DNA of 64,000 nucleotides. Source: Prinsepia uniflora. Lineage: Eukaryota > Streptophyta > Magnoliopsida > Rosales > Rosaceae. The stretch spans positions 46,662,332 through 46,726,331 of the forward strand of contig CM064873.1 in assembly GCA_032719365.1 (NCBI GenBank), read 5' to 3'. This document shows positions 13,301 to 25,404 of this stretch, piece after piece (the first letter of the stretch is position 1; every line of letters begins with the position of its first letter). The translations under genes were made by a program, and so were the position numbers. The notes below the pieces were generated by a model that was given only the letters and a program-made list of their open reading frames with translations, searched no databases and was not told the origin of the DNA.

Positions 13301-14536
13301 CAAAATACTGAATAAATTGCACAGATTCAGAAGAGAAACCTTTTTATTCTTTTCTTTTGTGTACTTATCATAATTGAGATATTCTGCCCAAGTCTGCAAG
13401 AGGATAGAAAGATCTTTTTTCCCAAAAAACGAAAGAAACAAATAGCGAACCAATAAAAGAAATTTACTGCTTGGGAATTCAATTATACAATTTGAATGTT
13501 TGGTGATAATATATGTTGGTCTCGTTTCATGGTTTTCGTTTGGTCAAAGTAGGCTCCTCGTTTTCATAGAATTTGAAAAGGAAAATGAAAATTTTCCCAG
13601 TTAAAATTACTGAATGACAGGACACTGAAGGTGTACTTTGAAAGTTTGTCTGATAATAGATCATGAGATGTTGAGGGTATGAATCTCTGCCATTATTATT
13701 TTATATAATTTTTTCTTTCTTTCAACCTTTACCCCAGGGACCTGAAAAATTTAATTCTACATCTCTTTTCTTCAAAAGTTATTGCAGGAGAAATTGTGTT
13801 GTGTAAATCTTATGGCAGTTATGTTGCTCAAATGAAAGGTCTCCAATTTTGCAGTTTTGAAGGGACAGCATCAGGTTAAGAGTTTTGGGCTGAGAAATAT
13901 TACTGTAGGAGTCTCTTCTGTTATTTTGTGGATGATGTGTTGAGCTGTTAATTTTTAGCATGCTACTACTTAGTGTTTCTGATCAAGGTCGAAGTGTTTA
14001 TTTGTCTTCACTTGTAGTTGGTGGCAACAGTTATGCTTAATTATCGCACCTGAATCTTTGGTCCTTAAGAGATAACTCTTTGGAGCTAAGAAGTAGCCTT
14101 TTCAACAAATTGCTCCAACTTTAACTGTCATTTGAAGTGTTAGAAAGTTGTAGTTGTGCCACTTTCATTTGTGTCTGGAACTAAGAAAAAAGATGGATTT
14201 TTCTACTTGCGTTTTTGCATTTGGTCTTCAGAAACAGAAGAAGGAGAAAATGAACTATCCTGGTTGGAGTTTCGAGGTTAAAATAAGATATGAAATTCTA
14301 GTTCACATGAACAGAAGCTATTCACTTGTCGTATTTCTGCTATCTAATTTGTCACACTTTTTCTTGTCTTTTCAGTTTTTGTTGTTTTGGCATAGTGTTT
14401 GTTGCATGTATTATTTCAAGATATTAACAAGTACAAGTAATATAATATGAGCAGTCCTGAAATCTCAAGTTGTAAATTTCTGGTTGATTAAGTGAATACC
14501 ATTAATTTTTATATGTGATATACTTGTGGAGCTTTA

Positions 14537-14748
14537 TGTTAAGGAATCCCAGCTAACGGAGGAGATTGCAGATCAATCTCCTCCTTAATATCTGTTCTTC
14601 CTTAGTATATAAACTTACCTAGGTTCATATTGCCTAGTTAGGACTCTCCTAGTTCTTACCTAGTTAGCACTCTCTATTTCCTGTATAAATCTGCTACTCT
14701 GTACACTTTGTGAATTAATTCAATAAACAGAAAATTCCATACCTTATA
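14537..14748 (+). mobile_element. 212-bp solo LTR in intron 3 of the transporter
   Basis: It begins TGTTAAGG and ends CCTTATA, flanked by perfect CTTTA duplications at 14532-14536 and 14749-14753. A TATATAAA box (14606-14613) and an AATAAAC near 14731 fit a small plus-strand LTR. CCTAGTTAGGACTCT-like units repeat inside. The family is not identified; the size fits a TRIM or small copia LTR. The final TA instead of CA is a mismatch from consensus. Confidence 0.65.
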
Positions 14749-15876
14749 CTTTATTACTGCTATCTAAAATGTTGATATTCTAGTTCATTTACTTGGTGTT
14801 CTGGCACTGGTGCATGGTTAGTTAAACTCTTGTAACTTTCTACGGTGTGGTAGATCCTCACTTTCTTGTATTCCATGTTGACACGGTTGTGCTAATGCAG
14901 GTCCCTGGGACATGGCGATGGATGATTGGAGTATCAGGTGTTCCTGCTGTCATTCAGTTCTTTCTCATGCTGTGTCTGCCAGAGTCTCCTCGATGGCTTT
15001 TTATGAAGGTAAATTATAATTTCGTGGGTTGAGAAAGTAGGGAGAGAATGATATGCGTCAATCAGAGTTAACCAGATTATTTAATCATATAACTACATAA
15101 CAACCTGAACAAACCAGGTAACCATCTTTTCTTAGTATCTAAACTTACAGTATCATTTCTCTAGTGAGCAATCCCTGGAGCGTGAGCATGATGATCATGG
15201 TCAACTTGTTGCATATGCCATTAGTACTTTAAAAATTATGAAAAATCTTAAAAGTATAAAATGCGAAAATAAAATAAACTAGAATTGTGATGGATGTGCC
15301 AAACTTTTAACTATAAAGTTGAAATCTTTGGGTACTAATTCCCTATTTGAAGAATAATTAGAATATCATTGCCTATTTAACAACTTACTGCTGTGTCCCT
15401 ATAAATTTTATGACATCATAACCTTGCATAAGGCAATGACAACTGGTGCCTTCGCAAACTACTTAGTAGGGCATCATGTGCTTGTCATTTCATTAACTTA
15501 AGCTTAACTACAAATCAGTTTTCTTCTTAGGACGAATAAGTTGGGCATCGCATGTCTCAGACAACTATTTCTGGCATAAAACGAAGAAATAAACACCTGT
15601 GCATACTCATGCATGTGCGCACACACTGTATATATTAAACATGTGGATAAATAAAATAACTACAAGGAAGCTTTAACATTAAACAACCAAATCAAATCTT
15701 ATAGGTAGGGAGCAGCCAAACTGCACTTAAGTAACCGAATCAAGGAAGTAAAGGTGACTAATGCGGACAATCAAAGTGACAAGATTGAAACGTGTTCCTG
15801 TAAGGACCACGGTTCACAATCAGAGACAGTGACAACAACTAGTGACTATGTTGAAGATGACAATGAACTAGTTAGA

Positions 15877-15924
15877 TATTTGATTTTAAAAAGACTGATG
15901 TATTTGATTTTAAAAAGACTGATG
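15877..15924 (+). repeat. 24-bp perfect tandem duplication in intron 4
   Basis: TATTTGATTTTAAAAAGACT plus GATG occurs twice in direct succession. It lies in an intron and no function is suggested. Confidence 0.85.
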
Positions 15925-17968
15925 ATAAAGAATATGGAAACATATATGTAATGTGAAATTGTCAAGCTGTGAGGCAGAAGGGTAGAATTTGCATAATTAT
16001 ATAGATAAAAAAAAAAAAATTTGTGCTCTGTTTTTTTCCCTTTCCCTATTCTAGCTGTTTCCTTTCCTCCTGCATAATCAAATCAGATATTTTATCTCAA
16101 TTTGCTGGGTGATAAAGATAATGCCATTGTTGTGATGTCCAGAATTTATAATTTATCTCGCTTAGAGGATGAAATAGATTATCTTTCTTCTCAAGCAGAG
16201 GAAGAACAGCACAAGAAGAAGGATGTTAGCTACTGGAATGTTTTCAAATTAAAAGAAATCAGACTTGCGTTTCTGGCTGGGGCTGGGCTTCAGGTAGGAT
16301 GAGGTGTTCAATTGAAATAATCGTGTTATAAACTAGGATTTCGTTCTTCTTCCTAAATGCAGAATGACATGGAACATTAGTTTCACTATATTATGCTAAT
16401 TTGGCTGATTTCCACTAGCCTATATATATGCACACACACTAGATTCACCACATAAAAGTGATAAAACTAAGGGAGAAGAGTAAATGGAGAGAAGATTGAA
16501 CAGGAAGACTTTGAATTCTTCCTTATTTCCTCTCTTGCACACCCACTACCCGACAAGCAATATACTGTACGGATTAGAGTTATGGTGCTAAATTCTATAA
16601 ACTGAATTTTGTTCTGTTTAATATGAGAATTTTGGAGGTGCAAATTAAGTGATAAAGAGAGCAGATGTAAGGTTCATTAGTATGTTATTTGATTTCATTT
16701 CTCTTTATCTTCTGATATTCCAAGTTTATCTTCCCATTAAATTCATGATGGTTGATGAAGCAACCTTAGGTTTTTTGATGGATTCTTTGATTTTCCGGTA
16801 GGGAGGTGTGGTAGTTGCAGCATTGAGGATGGTGTTTATCACTGAAGTTATATGAGGGATTCAATTTGTCTTAGTAGATAATCTACGTAACATTGCAATT
16901 TTGCCTTGGCATGAATGAGCTAGTTGAAAGGGTTTAATTGCAATTAGCTTAGTTTTGTGTCGGAACAGTCTTTAAAAATGTTGCGTGTTTGATTTCCCCT
17001 TATGCGAGTTCTAATCACATCTTGTATGATGATCCCCAGATAATTCCTTCAGTTGCATTAATCTTTACCCATGGCATTTCTAAAGGCTTAGGCTGGCCCT
17101 TTTAGAGTGATAAAAAAATTGCACAGGTTCTGATTCCAGTTCTAGTTCTGGAACTTTTTTCTTTTTTGAACTTTCTTTACCTCTTGTCGTTGAATCTTCA
17201 TTCTGTATTATGGATGTCTTTTCACGTGGACTAATGTAACAAAATCAAATCTATGCTGTTAACCAGAATGAATTCACTTATTTTCTTATGAAGTGCATTT
17301 TGGTTGTTCAGGCATTTCAGCAATTTACTGGTATCAATACAGTCATGTACTACAGTCCAACGATTGTCCAGATGGCTGGCTTCGAGTCCAACCAATTAGC
17401 TCTTTCACTCTCCCTTATTGTGGCTGCCATGAATGCTGCTGGGACAGTTCTTGGTATTTACCTCATTGACCATTTCGGCCGAAGAAAGTTGGCCCTCTCG
17501 AGCTTAAGTGGTGTTGTTGTTTCACTTGTTATCCTGTCAGCTGCTTTTTTCTTGCAATCGTCGGGCTCTACAAGTATAGTCTATGGGTGGATTGCAGTTC
17601 TAGGTTTAGCCCTGTACATTGGTTTCTTTTCACCGGGGATGGGACCTGTACCATGGACAGTGAACTCAGAGATATATCCTGAAGCATATAGAGGGATATG
17701 TGGAGGCATGTCGGCTACTGTGAATTGGATATCGAATTTAATTGTGGCCCAGACATTCCTTTCAGTTGCTGAATCTGTCGGAACAGGTGCAACTTTCTTG
17801 ATCCTTGCGGTTGTGGCTGTCATTGTATTTGTGTTTGTGATTCTGTTGCTGCCGGAGACGAAAGGCTTGAAATTTGAGGAAGTAGAGAATATTTGGAAGG
17901 AGAGGGCTTGGGGCACCAGTGGTGCTTCTCACACACGCAGCCTTCTTCATGGGGGCCACGGGTTTTAG

Positions 17969-19393
17969 GTATTTTCCAATTTTATTATTTTACGCATCTG
18001 CTAGATTTGCTATATGTTCTACAACACCAATTTGTATCTTATATATATATATATATATTTGTTTTTTTATATATATACACATATCTTTATCTTCATTTTG
18101 TTTAGTATTTTCTTGAGGACCAGCTTTTTTCGTAGTTACTAAAAAGCATCATCGGAGCATGTTGATTCGTAAGCTGACATTGGTAACGGACATGAGGCGT
18201 AAAATGGGTCACACTCGGCCCAATTTGGCACCAACCTAGACCCTAAGTTAAATTCATATCTTGTTATGCCGTACTCAGTATTTTAGACTTCTCACACCCT
18301 TGGTACCCACGTTCACTATGACGTGAAGGCACCACCTGCTCAATGATTCTTGACTTGTTTCCCAAGCAACTACACTTTCATCGCGTGGAGGGTCTCATCC
18401 GTCACAATTAATTACGAAATTTGGGGCCTGCTCCAAATGCCGTGGGGAAAACCGATGCTTACCTTGGAAGAGAGAATATAAAATATAAATCCTCAACTCA
18501 TTCGTATATATAAGTAACCCTCACCGTTAGGCCTAAAATTTATGGGTTGGTGGGTTATCACTTAAACCCGTTGATCAAAAGTTTGACCCGATTACCGTGG
18601 CCCAATCCAGCTTGAATGAATTGAACTTGGACTTAGGGTATTCAAATCCGATAGGTCAGAATTCAATAAGGCTGACTCGACCCATCCATATAAACCCAAA
18701 TTGAAAGCCAGAGTATAAAAAACCCATTATTAATTAGGAAATTGAGCATTTATATGCTTGTTTTATTGATGAGCCCTGATATGGGTAGTAATTGGAAATG
18801 CATTTGTAATTTGAGCTCTCCTAAATCTAGCTCGTTTCCTCAATATTTTTCCAACTCCAAAATTTGTTTATTAAGTCAATTCTAAAAACTCAATTAAATA
18901 TTATCCAAGTGGGCTTAATAAGCCCGATCTGCGAAATCCGATAAAAATCCAACTCAAATCCGGCCCGACAACAGATATGGACTTTCATATTTATAACCAA
19001 ACCCACTTGGTTAGACTCTATATTTTTTAAATTAAGAAATAGGCCCAATCTAGCCTTACTCAAGTCCAAAAAAGTTGGGCTACGCTAGCCCAACCGGGCC
19101 CAATGATGAGGACTAATATAAAGAGTGGGCAAAACTAGTTTGGCTCGAGGAAGATGGCATTTCTCACCAAAACTGATCTTTGGGTTCTATATCCTTTTGG
19201 GTCCTTTGATGCAGTACCAAAACTACCTTTCGATTGTTTTGAATATGTTGAAAAACATGCGTCTTCACAGCGCCCAAAATGATGGATTGCCATAATTCGC
19301 TATTAGATATTTTCCGTTTTTTCCTTCCTAAAGAATCTTGGAACAAGTTGTTGGTTTGTAATCAAGGTTGATCTTATCGATCCGGTATCTTTG
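17969..19393. other. 3' flank and intergenic sequence
   Basis: Just after the transporter stop there are TA-rich runs (18041-18078) that may fall in the 3' UTR. From about 18180 to 19393 I see no open frame with recognisable homology and no clear repeat boundary. Confidence 0.4.
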
Positions 19394-19961
19394 GACAGTG
19401 GCAGAGCCAGCATGGGTCCAGATGGTCCAAGGCCCCATTAAATTTTATATATTTTAATATAATATATGTATAAATATATTTTAATATACTATAATTAATA
19501 AAAAAATTATTAATAAGTAAGAATTATTATATAATTAAATTTAATTATATAATCTGGGATTTGCACTCAATTTAAAAATACAATTTTAGACTTCCTAATA
19601 CTATATATATATATAATTATCATATATGATTTATAAAAATTAGAGTGATATTTTGATATAAAAGTATATAGTTCGTATTATAATTAGTTTTTTTTTTCAA
19701 TTTTCAAAATTTGAAGCATGTCTATTTCGTTTTAATAGTTCAATCATAATTTATTTTGGACTTTCAACGATTTCAAACTAAAAATCCATCTAAGGCAACT
19801 TTGCATGGTTGTAGTAAATTAGTAGCATGATATGATTTTTTTGTATATAATTTGGTTAATTTAATATATATTATGATGAGTTGAATTATATTAATTTTTA
19901 AAATATATTTAAAAAATATTCACTTGAATAAATCTCTGACTACGCGGACTACGCCACTATC
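19394..19961 (+). mobile_element. AT-rich MITE-like repeat, copy 1
   Basis: The 568-bp AT-rich block has imperfect terminal inverted repeats: GACAGTGGCAGAGCC at the left and the complement of GATAGTGGCGTAGTCC at the right. TCTTT occurs close to both ends. A second copy lies at 33112-33650, so this is a dispersed repeat. It has no coding capacity. The superfamily is not decided. Confidence 0.55.
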
Positions 19962-20830
19962 TTTAAAATAATGCCTTCTTCATGTATCATGTCCCTTGTT
20001 TAAATTATCGTCAACTTTTGTGAACCCCCTATTTTATAGTTTACACTATGATTCTAAAAGGTATTAGAATACCATTAATTTAGATATTCGTTTCTTTGTC
20101 ACCCAAATCAACCAATCATTGTGTTCTATTTTAATCAAATCCATTCCCTACTTGCCAAAAGATCATGCAGTGCCAAGCTACCAGCTCAGCATTACTGTTT
20201 ATTTGGTGAACCACCCCTAGCTGCTTCCGCATGAGACAGATCATACATGCTACTGTTTAAATCCTCGATTTGTTCTGGTTGAGGAGAAACCCTTAAATCA
20301 GCTTATTGGAAAATTTCAGCCACTTCATACGTCAATTCTACCGTGATTTTCGTCACGCCCAAATTAGATTATAAATTTTTGTCAATTGTTTATTTTTTAT
20401 GCGTACTTAGAGTGTTAGAGATCAGTCATACCATTAGATCCATCACTGGTCCATAAGTTCTTCAGAATACGATGAGTTTGATGGTGGTAACTAATTGCTC
20501 TTAGTGGAGATAAATTAGGATTATACATATTATTAAGGTTTAGGTTGTTTTGGGCATTGTGGGCGTGATTTGTACTTTTGTATATTTTTAGTGGTAATGG
20601 GTCTTTTAGTTGTTTGTGGTTTTTGTTCACACTAATATTTGACAGTTTGACTTGTGAGTCTTACTATCACAGCTTGATTTTGATAGTATATTTTTTACCT
20701 TTGTTTATTATATAATTAAATACAATTTTAGTTTAGCAAAAATAAATATATATTGACGGTTAACTCACAAATTTATCTGAATAAAGCACACATTACTTTT
20801 GCATTTGATGATTAACTAAAAAGAAAATAA
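19962..20830. other. Intergenic sequence
   Basis: AT-rich, with no recognised gene or repeat on either strand. Confidence 0.4.
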
Positions 20831-20960
20831 GGCCACCTAGTGTTATAGCCTAATAGTATTTCTCTCTATATACGCTATGCGAACGTGTCGGGTTTGACTC
20901 TCGTAAAGAACGAGGTTAATATCCAATGTGTATAATTTTTAATTTTTTTTTTTTGCCAAA
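20831..20960 (+). mobile_element. Possible tRNA-derived SINE
   Basis: TAGCCTAATAGT (about 20847) resembles a pol III A box and GGTTTGACTC (about 20891) a B box at suitable spacing. A T-rich tail follows at 20936-20953. This order fits plant tRNA-derived SINEs. No target duplication was confirmed. Confidence 0.4.
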
Positions 20961-21155
20961 GTTTATAATTTAGTTCTCTCCACCATTATTATTGTATCAG
21001 TAAAAAATATGGATTAAAAGAAAGTAAAAATAATTAGATAGAACTTCAACCAGTTTATGCCCCCAAAAAGCTCAATCGAGGCACAACGTGATAGATATAC
21101 TATGTTAAGCTTAATCCAACGTAAATGGATTGGTGCAAAAACCCATTTATGCCTC
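20961..21155. other. Intergenic sequence left of the LTR element
   Basis: No gene is seen. The last five bases, GCCTC (21151-21155), look like one copy of the target duplication of the next element. Confidence 0.4.
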
Positions 21156-21583
21156 TGTTGATACCATATCGATCAAATAGGTTAGACCTCGGAAAATCAC
21201 TCGGACTTAGCTCGGCCTACCATCAGGGCCCATCACGACATGAAAGGGCCACCTGGCCCAGACCCATCAAGAAGACCAATGCCTAAAGCCCATTACTAGG
21301 CCCATCACCTAAACCTAGATATTTCCTATAAATAAGGAGCCACCTCCCTAATTTGTAGGATTTCACTCTCTCTCTAGAAATGAGTTCACCCTTCTCTCTC
21401 TACATTCTTACTTTTCCTTTAAGGCTCAAGGCTTTTTGTATCATGTACAAACACTTATATCATTAATGAGAATAGAGCAACACCGTGGACGTAGCTCGAT
21501 TTGCGGTGTGAACCACGTACATCTCGTGTCCCTTGTGTGTGTGCGGTCTTCATGAACTAGTTGGTCCATTTTATGCATCAACA
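21156..21583 (+). repeat. 5' LTR of the minisatellite retrotransposon
   Basis: TG...CA ends. A TATAAATA box is at 21327-21334, followed by a CT-rich stretch. It is clearly homologous to 32168-32575, with scattered substitutions and small indels, so the insertion is not very recent. Confidence 0.88.
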
Positions 21584-21584
21584 G

Positions 21585-21601
21585 TTGACACCGTCTGTGG
21601 G
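21585..21601 (+). other. Primer-binding site of the minisatellite retrotransposon
   Basis: TTGACACCGTCTGTGGG begins two bases after the LTR. It resembles the TTGGCGCCGTCTGTGGG type of site common in plant Tat-lineage gypsy elements, with substitutions. Confidence 0.65.
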
Positions 21602-21689
21602 AAGACGACGAAAATCCATGTGTCTCACTTTCTTCTTTCTCCCGCTAGAACCCAAATCACTCAAAGGCACTGAGCATCGCGCTGCACCC

Positions 21690-22420
21690 ATTCTGGTCGG
21701 CCTGACACCTTTTCCGGTCTTCCTAGCCCCTTTTTTGGTCGGGCCTGACACTCTTTTCAGGTCTTCCTAACCTCTTTCTAGTCATCTTGACCTTATTCTG
21801 GTCGGCTTGACACTTTTTCTGGTCTTCTTGATTCTATTCTGGTCAGCTCTTGACACTCTTTATGGTCTTCCTAACCCTTTGTTCTGTCTCTCTTACCTTG
21901 GCTGTTTTTTAGTCTTCCTAAACCCTTTCTGGTCTTCTTGACCCTATTTTGGTCGGCTTGAGAGATTTTTCCGGTCTTCTTGAATCTATTCTGGTCGGCC
22001 TGACACTTTTTCTGGTCTTCCTGACCATTTTTTCTGGTATTCCTGACACTTTTTCTGGTCTTCCTGACCACTTTTCTGGTCTTTCTGACACTTTTTCTGG
22101 TCTTCCTGACCCCTTTTCTCTAGTCTTCCTGACCATATTCTGGTCGACCTGACACTTTTTCTGGTCTTCTTGACCCTATTCTAGTCTGCCTGACACCTTT
22201 TCTAGTCTTCCTGACCCTATTCTGGTCGGCCTGCCCCCATTTTCTGGTCTTCCTGATACCATTCTTGTCGGCCTTAACACTCTTTCTGGTCTTCCTAACC
22301 CTTTTTTGGTCTTCTTGACCCTATTCTGGTATTCCTGATCTCCTTTCTGGTCTTCCTGACCCTATTCTAGTCGCCCTAGACCCCTTTTCTAGTCTTCCTG
22401 ATGCTTTTTTGGTCTTTCTT
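21690..22420 (+). repeat. Minisatellite array 1
   Basis: Diverged short units alternate two phrases, TTCTGGTCTTCCTGACC and CTATTCTGGTCGGCCTGACA. Unit length drifts and no protein is implied, although several frames stay open by chance. Confidence 0.8.
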
Positions 22421-22729
22421 CGCCTTCACCAAGACCGACCGGCCCACATGATCGTGCGAGGTCGCCTAACTTGTCTGATCAAATTGCTCTTGGTCTTCCT
22501 TCATCTTTACCAAGATCGATCGAGCCACCCTCATCGTGCGAGGGTCCGTGCAAGCAAAACTGACCAAGGTGACATCCACTCAACCTTGGCACCAAGTAGT
22601 TCTCTGTGGGTCTAGGGGACCTCTCCTAGGCCGATCGGCCACCTCATCGTACGAGGTTCCGCATTCTTGATTCGCGATCAAATCACCATAGTTGGCCTTA
22701 CCACCTTGACAGGGGCCTTCCCTCGTCTT

Positions 22730-24180
22730 ACCAATGGACCCTTGGTTTGCTGGACACTCTCTTCCTCGGCCAGACATTGGCTAGACACCTTCTTCCTCGA
22801 CCATGACACTTCCTTGCTCGGTGGGACACTCTCTTGGTCAGCCAAGCACCCTTTTTGGTCGACTGGACACCCTTCTGGTCAGCCTAGCACCATTTTTGGT
22901 CAACCCAGACACACTTTTCTTCGGCCAAACATCGGCATAACGATTGGCCAGACATGTTCTTCATCGGCCAAACACCCTCTTCCTCGGCCAGGACACTTCC
23001 TTGCTCTGGCTGGACACCCTCTTTGGATGCCCTAGCAACCTTTTTTGGTCGGTCGGTTCGACACCCTTTTGGTCGACCTAGCACCCTTTTTGGTAGGCCC
23101 AGACACCCTCTTTCCTGGGCTAGACATCGACCAGACACCCTCTTCCTCGACTTAGACATCGGCCATACATCCTCTTCCTCGACCAGACTCACTCTTCCTT
23201 AACTGGATACCCTCTTCCTCGACCAATTACATCGGCCAAACACCTTCTTCCTCAACCAGATATCGGCCAGACACTCACTTCATTGGCGAGACATCCCTCT
23301 TCCTCGACCAGACACTTCTTTACTCGGGCTGGGACACCCTCATGGTCGGCCTAGCACCTTTTTTGGTCGGCTGGACACCCTTTTGGTCGACCTAAGACCC
23401 TTTTTGGTTGGCCAGATACCTGCTTTTCTTGGTCAGGGACATCAGCCACACACCTTGTTCCTCAGCTTGACACTTTTTTGCTCGGTTGGACACCCTCTTG
23501 GTTAGCCTAGCACTCTTTTTGGTCGGCTGGACACCCTTTTGGTCAGCCTAACACCCTTTTTTGTTCGGTTAAATACCTTCTTCCTGGGTCAAACATCAGC
23601 GAAACACCCTTTTCCTCAGCCAGACCTTTCTTTGTTCAATCGGACACCCTCTTGGTCGCCCTAGCACTCTTTTTGGTCGACTAGACACCCTTTTCCTTTG
23701 CCAGACATCGACCAGACGCCCTCTTCCTCGGCCAGACATCGACCAGACACCCTCTTCCTCGTCTAGACCCTCTTGGTGTACCTAGCACCTTTTTTGGTCG
23801 GTCGAACACCCTTTTGGACGGCCAAACACCCTTTTTGGTCTGCGGGATACCCTCTTCCTCGGCCAAACACTTCTTTGTTCAGTTGGACACCCTCTTGGTC
23901 AGCCTAGTACCATTTTTTGTCGGCTGGACACTCTTTCGGTTGGCCTAGCACCCTTTTTCGCCAGCCGAACACCCTTTTCATTGGTCAGACATCAACTAGA
24001 CACCCTCTTCCTCAGCTAAACATTGGCCATACACCCTCTTCCTCGGCAAAACATTTCCTTGTTCGGCCGAACACTTTCTTGGTTGGCCTAGCACCCTCTT
24101 TGGTTGTCCAGACACCTCTTTATTTGGAAAACACTTCCTTGCTTGGCTAAACAACCTTTTGGTCAGCCTACCACCTTAAT
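22730..24180 (+). repeat. Minisatellite array 2
   Basis: Units built from GGACACCCTCTTGGTCGGCC, TAGCACCCTTTTTGGTCGGC and CCAGACACCCTCTTCCTCGG-like phrases are repeated many times with divergence. The GGTCGGC phrase links it to array 1, so the two may share an origin. Confidence 0.8.
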
Positions 24181-24370
24181 GCGGTTGTTCTTTCGCCCCG
24201 TCAGAGGTTCCTTGGTCGACCAACCCTCGCTTTGGTTGACCAGCGACCACACCTCGTTCAACCTACCACTTGACACGAGGTCTACCCTCGTGCCGTCAGC
24301 AGATACTTGGTGATCCACAAGCATCAACACACGTATGTATCTATTTCTCAACAAACTTTATATATGCATA

Positions 24371-24945
24371 CAACATCGCCTTTCGGCACATATGCATCAT
24401 CATGCTCACATCATTCCCCATGGCACATGAGCATCATACATACAACATCGCCTTTCAGCACATATGCATCATCATGCTCACATCATTGCCTATGGCACAT
24501 GAGCATCATGCATGCATCATCACCTTTCAGCACATATCCATCATCATGCTCGCATCATTGCCCATGCCACATGCACATCATGCATATAACATCGCCTTTC
24601 AGCACATATGCATCATCATGCTCACATCATTGCCCATGGGCACATGAGCATCATGCATACAACATCGCCTTTCAGCATATATGCATCATCATGCTCACAT
24701 CATTGCCCATGGCACATGAGCATCATGCATGCATCATCACCTTTCGGCATATATCCATCATCATGCTCACATCATTACCCATGCCACATGAGCATCATGC
24801 ATATAACATCGCCTTTCGGCATATATGCATTATCATGCTTACATCATTGCCCATGGCACATGAGCATCATGCATACAACATCGCCTTTTGGCACATATTC
24901 ATCATCATGCTCACATCATTCCCCATGACACATGAGCATCATGCA
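24371..24945 (+). repeat. Minisatellite array 3: eight 72-bp units in a three-unit higher-order pattern
   Basis: Unit starts recur every 72 bp (one unit is 73). Units come in three kinds: ACAACATCGCC, GCATCATCACC and ATAACATCGCC starts, in the order A-A-B-C-A-B-C-A. From the second unit on this is a 216-bp higher-order repeat. Because 72 is divisible by three, an open frame of 239 codons (24307-25026) runs through most of it with a 24-residue period. I do not call that a gene. Confidence 0.85.
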
Positions 24946-25373
24946 ACATCATTTCATGTGCTCATGCAGCTCTTTCACAAACTCCGATCGGGAAACGCTA
25001 TTCGTAGCCACAGAAGTAAATATTGACGAAATCGCCAATATATCGGTTTTTCCGGTCGACGGCAGGTAAGCCAGGGGTGAAGGTATTTCTTCCCCCACTA
25101 TCGACGATTTCGGGCATTATCGACGGATGTCGTTGATTTATGGCAATATTGATCGAAACTACCGATATTGGACCCAGCCACCGAACCACAAGTGAATTTC
25201 AGCAGCGAAGTACCGAAAAAAAAAACAAACTATACACAAGAAATCACGGATTGAACAGAGGAAGAGCTTCAATTTCAATCAATCCACTGTATAAATCAAT
25301 TATATTCACGGACGAAGAGAATTATTGAAAAAAAAAATTAATCACAGACGGACTCACCACGAAAAGCATAAAT

Positions 25374-25404
25374 GGGGGGGGGGTGGCGGGGGGGGGGGGG
25401 GGGG
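25374..25404 (+). repeat. Poly-G tract
   Basis: G10-T-GG-C-G17, with 29 of 31 bases G. It could form G-quadruplex and is also a place where assembly is unreliable. The GC-rich block 25405-25665 after it has no recognised gene. Confidence 0.85.

Larger units (their letters stand above)
10399..17968 (+). pseudogene. INT1-like: INT1-type inositol transporter, six exons, disrupted
   Basis: Members of this family are H+/inositol symporters with 12 membrane helices; Arabidopsis INT1 acts at the tonoplast. Exons by splice sites and homology: 10399-10539, 12274-12344, 12681-13018, 14901-15008, 16108-16293, 17312-17968. Joined, they would give about 499 residues, close to the roughly 500 of the family. 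Motifs seen are PGSSGYLD at the N-terminus, PESPRWLF (exon 4), RLEDEIDYL (exon 5), and QQFTGINTVMYYSPT, GRRK, PVPWTVNSEIYPE and LPETKGL in the single intact exon 6. Three lesions break it: one T missing in the conserved LLFGYDT codons near 10525, two extra bases in a TA run near 12908, and a splice acceptor AG changed to TG at 16106-16107. Unusual substitutions add to this: GSK replaces the usual GRK loop, and exon 3 ends in Val. Indels in short runs could be sequencing errors, but the acceptor change is a plain substitution. Confidence 0.85.

Noticed and set aside
17288..17311. ATG at 17288 as start of a separate 226-codon transporter protein
   Set aside because: The codons before 17312 lie in the intron before a clear acceptor; the frame is simply exon 6.
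24307..25026. 239-codon open frame, His/Ser-rich, 24-residue repeat
   Set aside because: It is an effect of a 72-bp tandem repeat without stops in that frame; no start context, homology or codon bias supports a gene.
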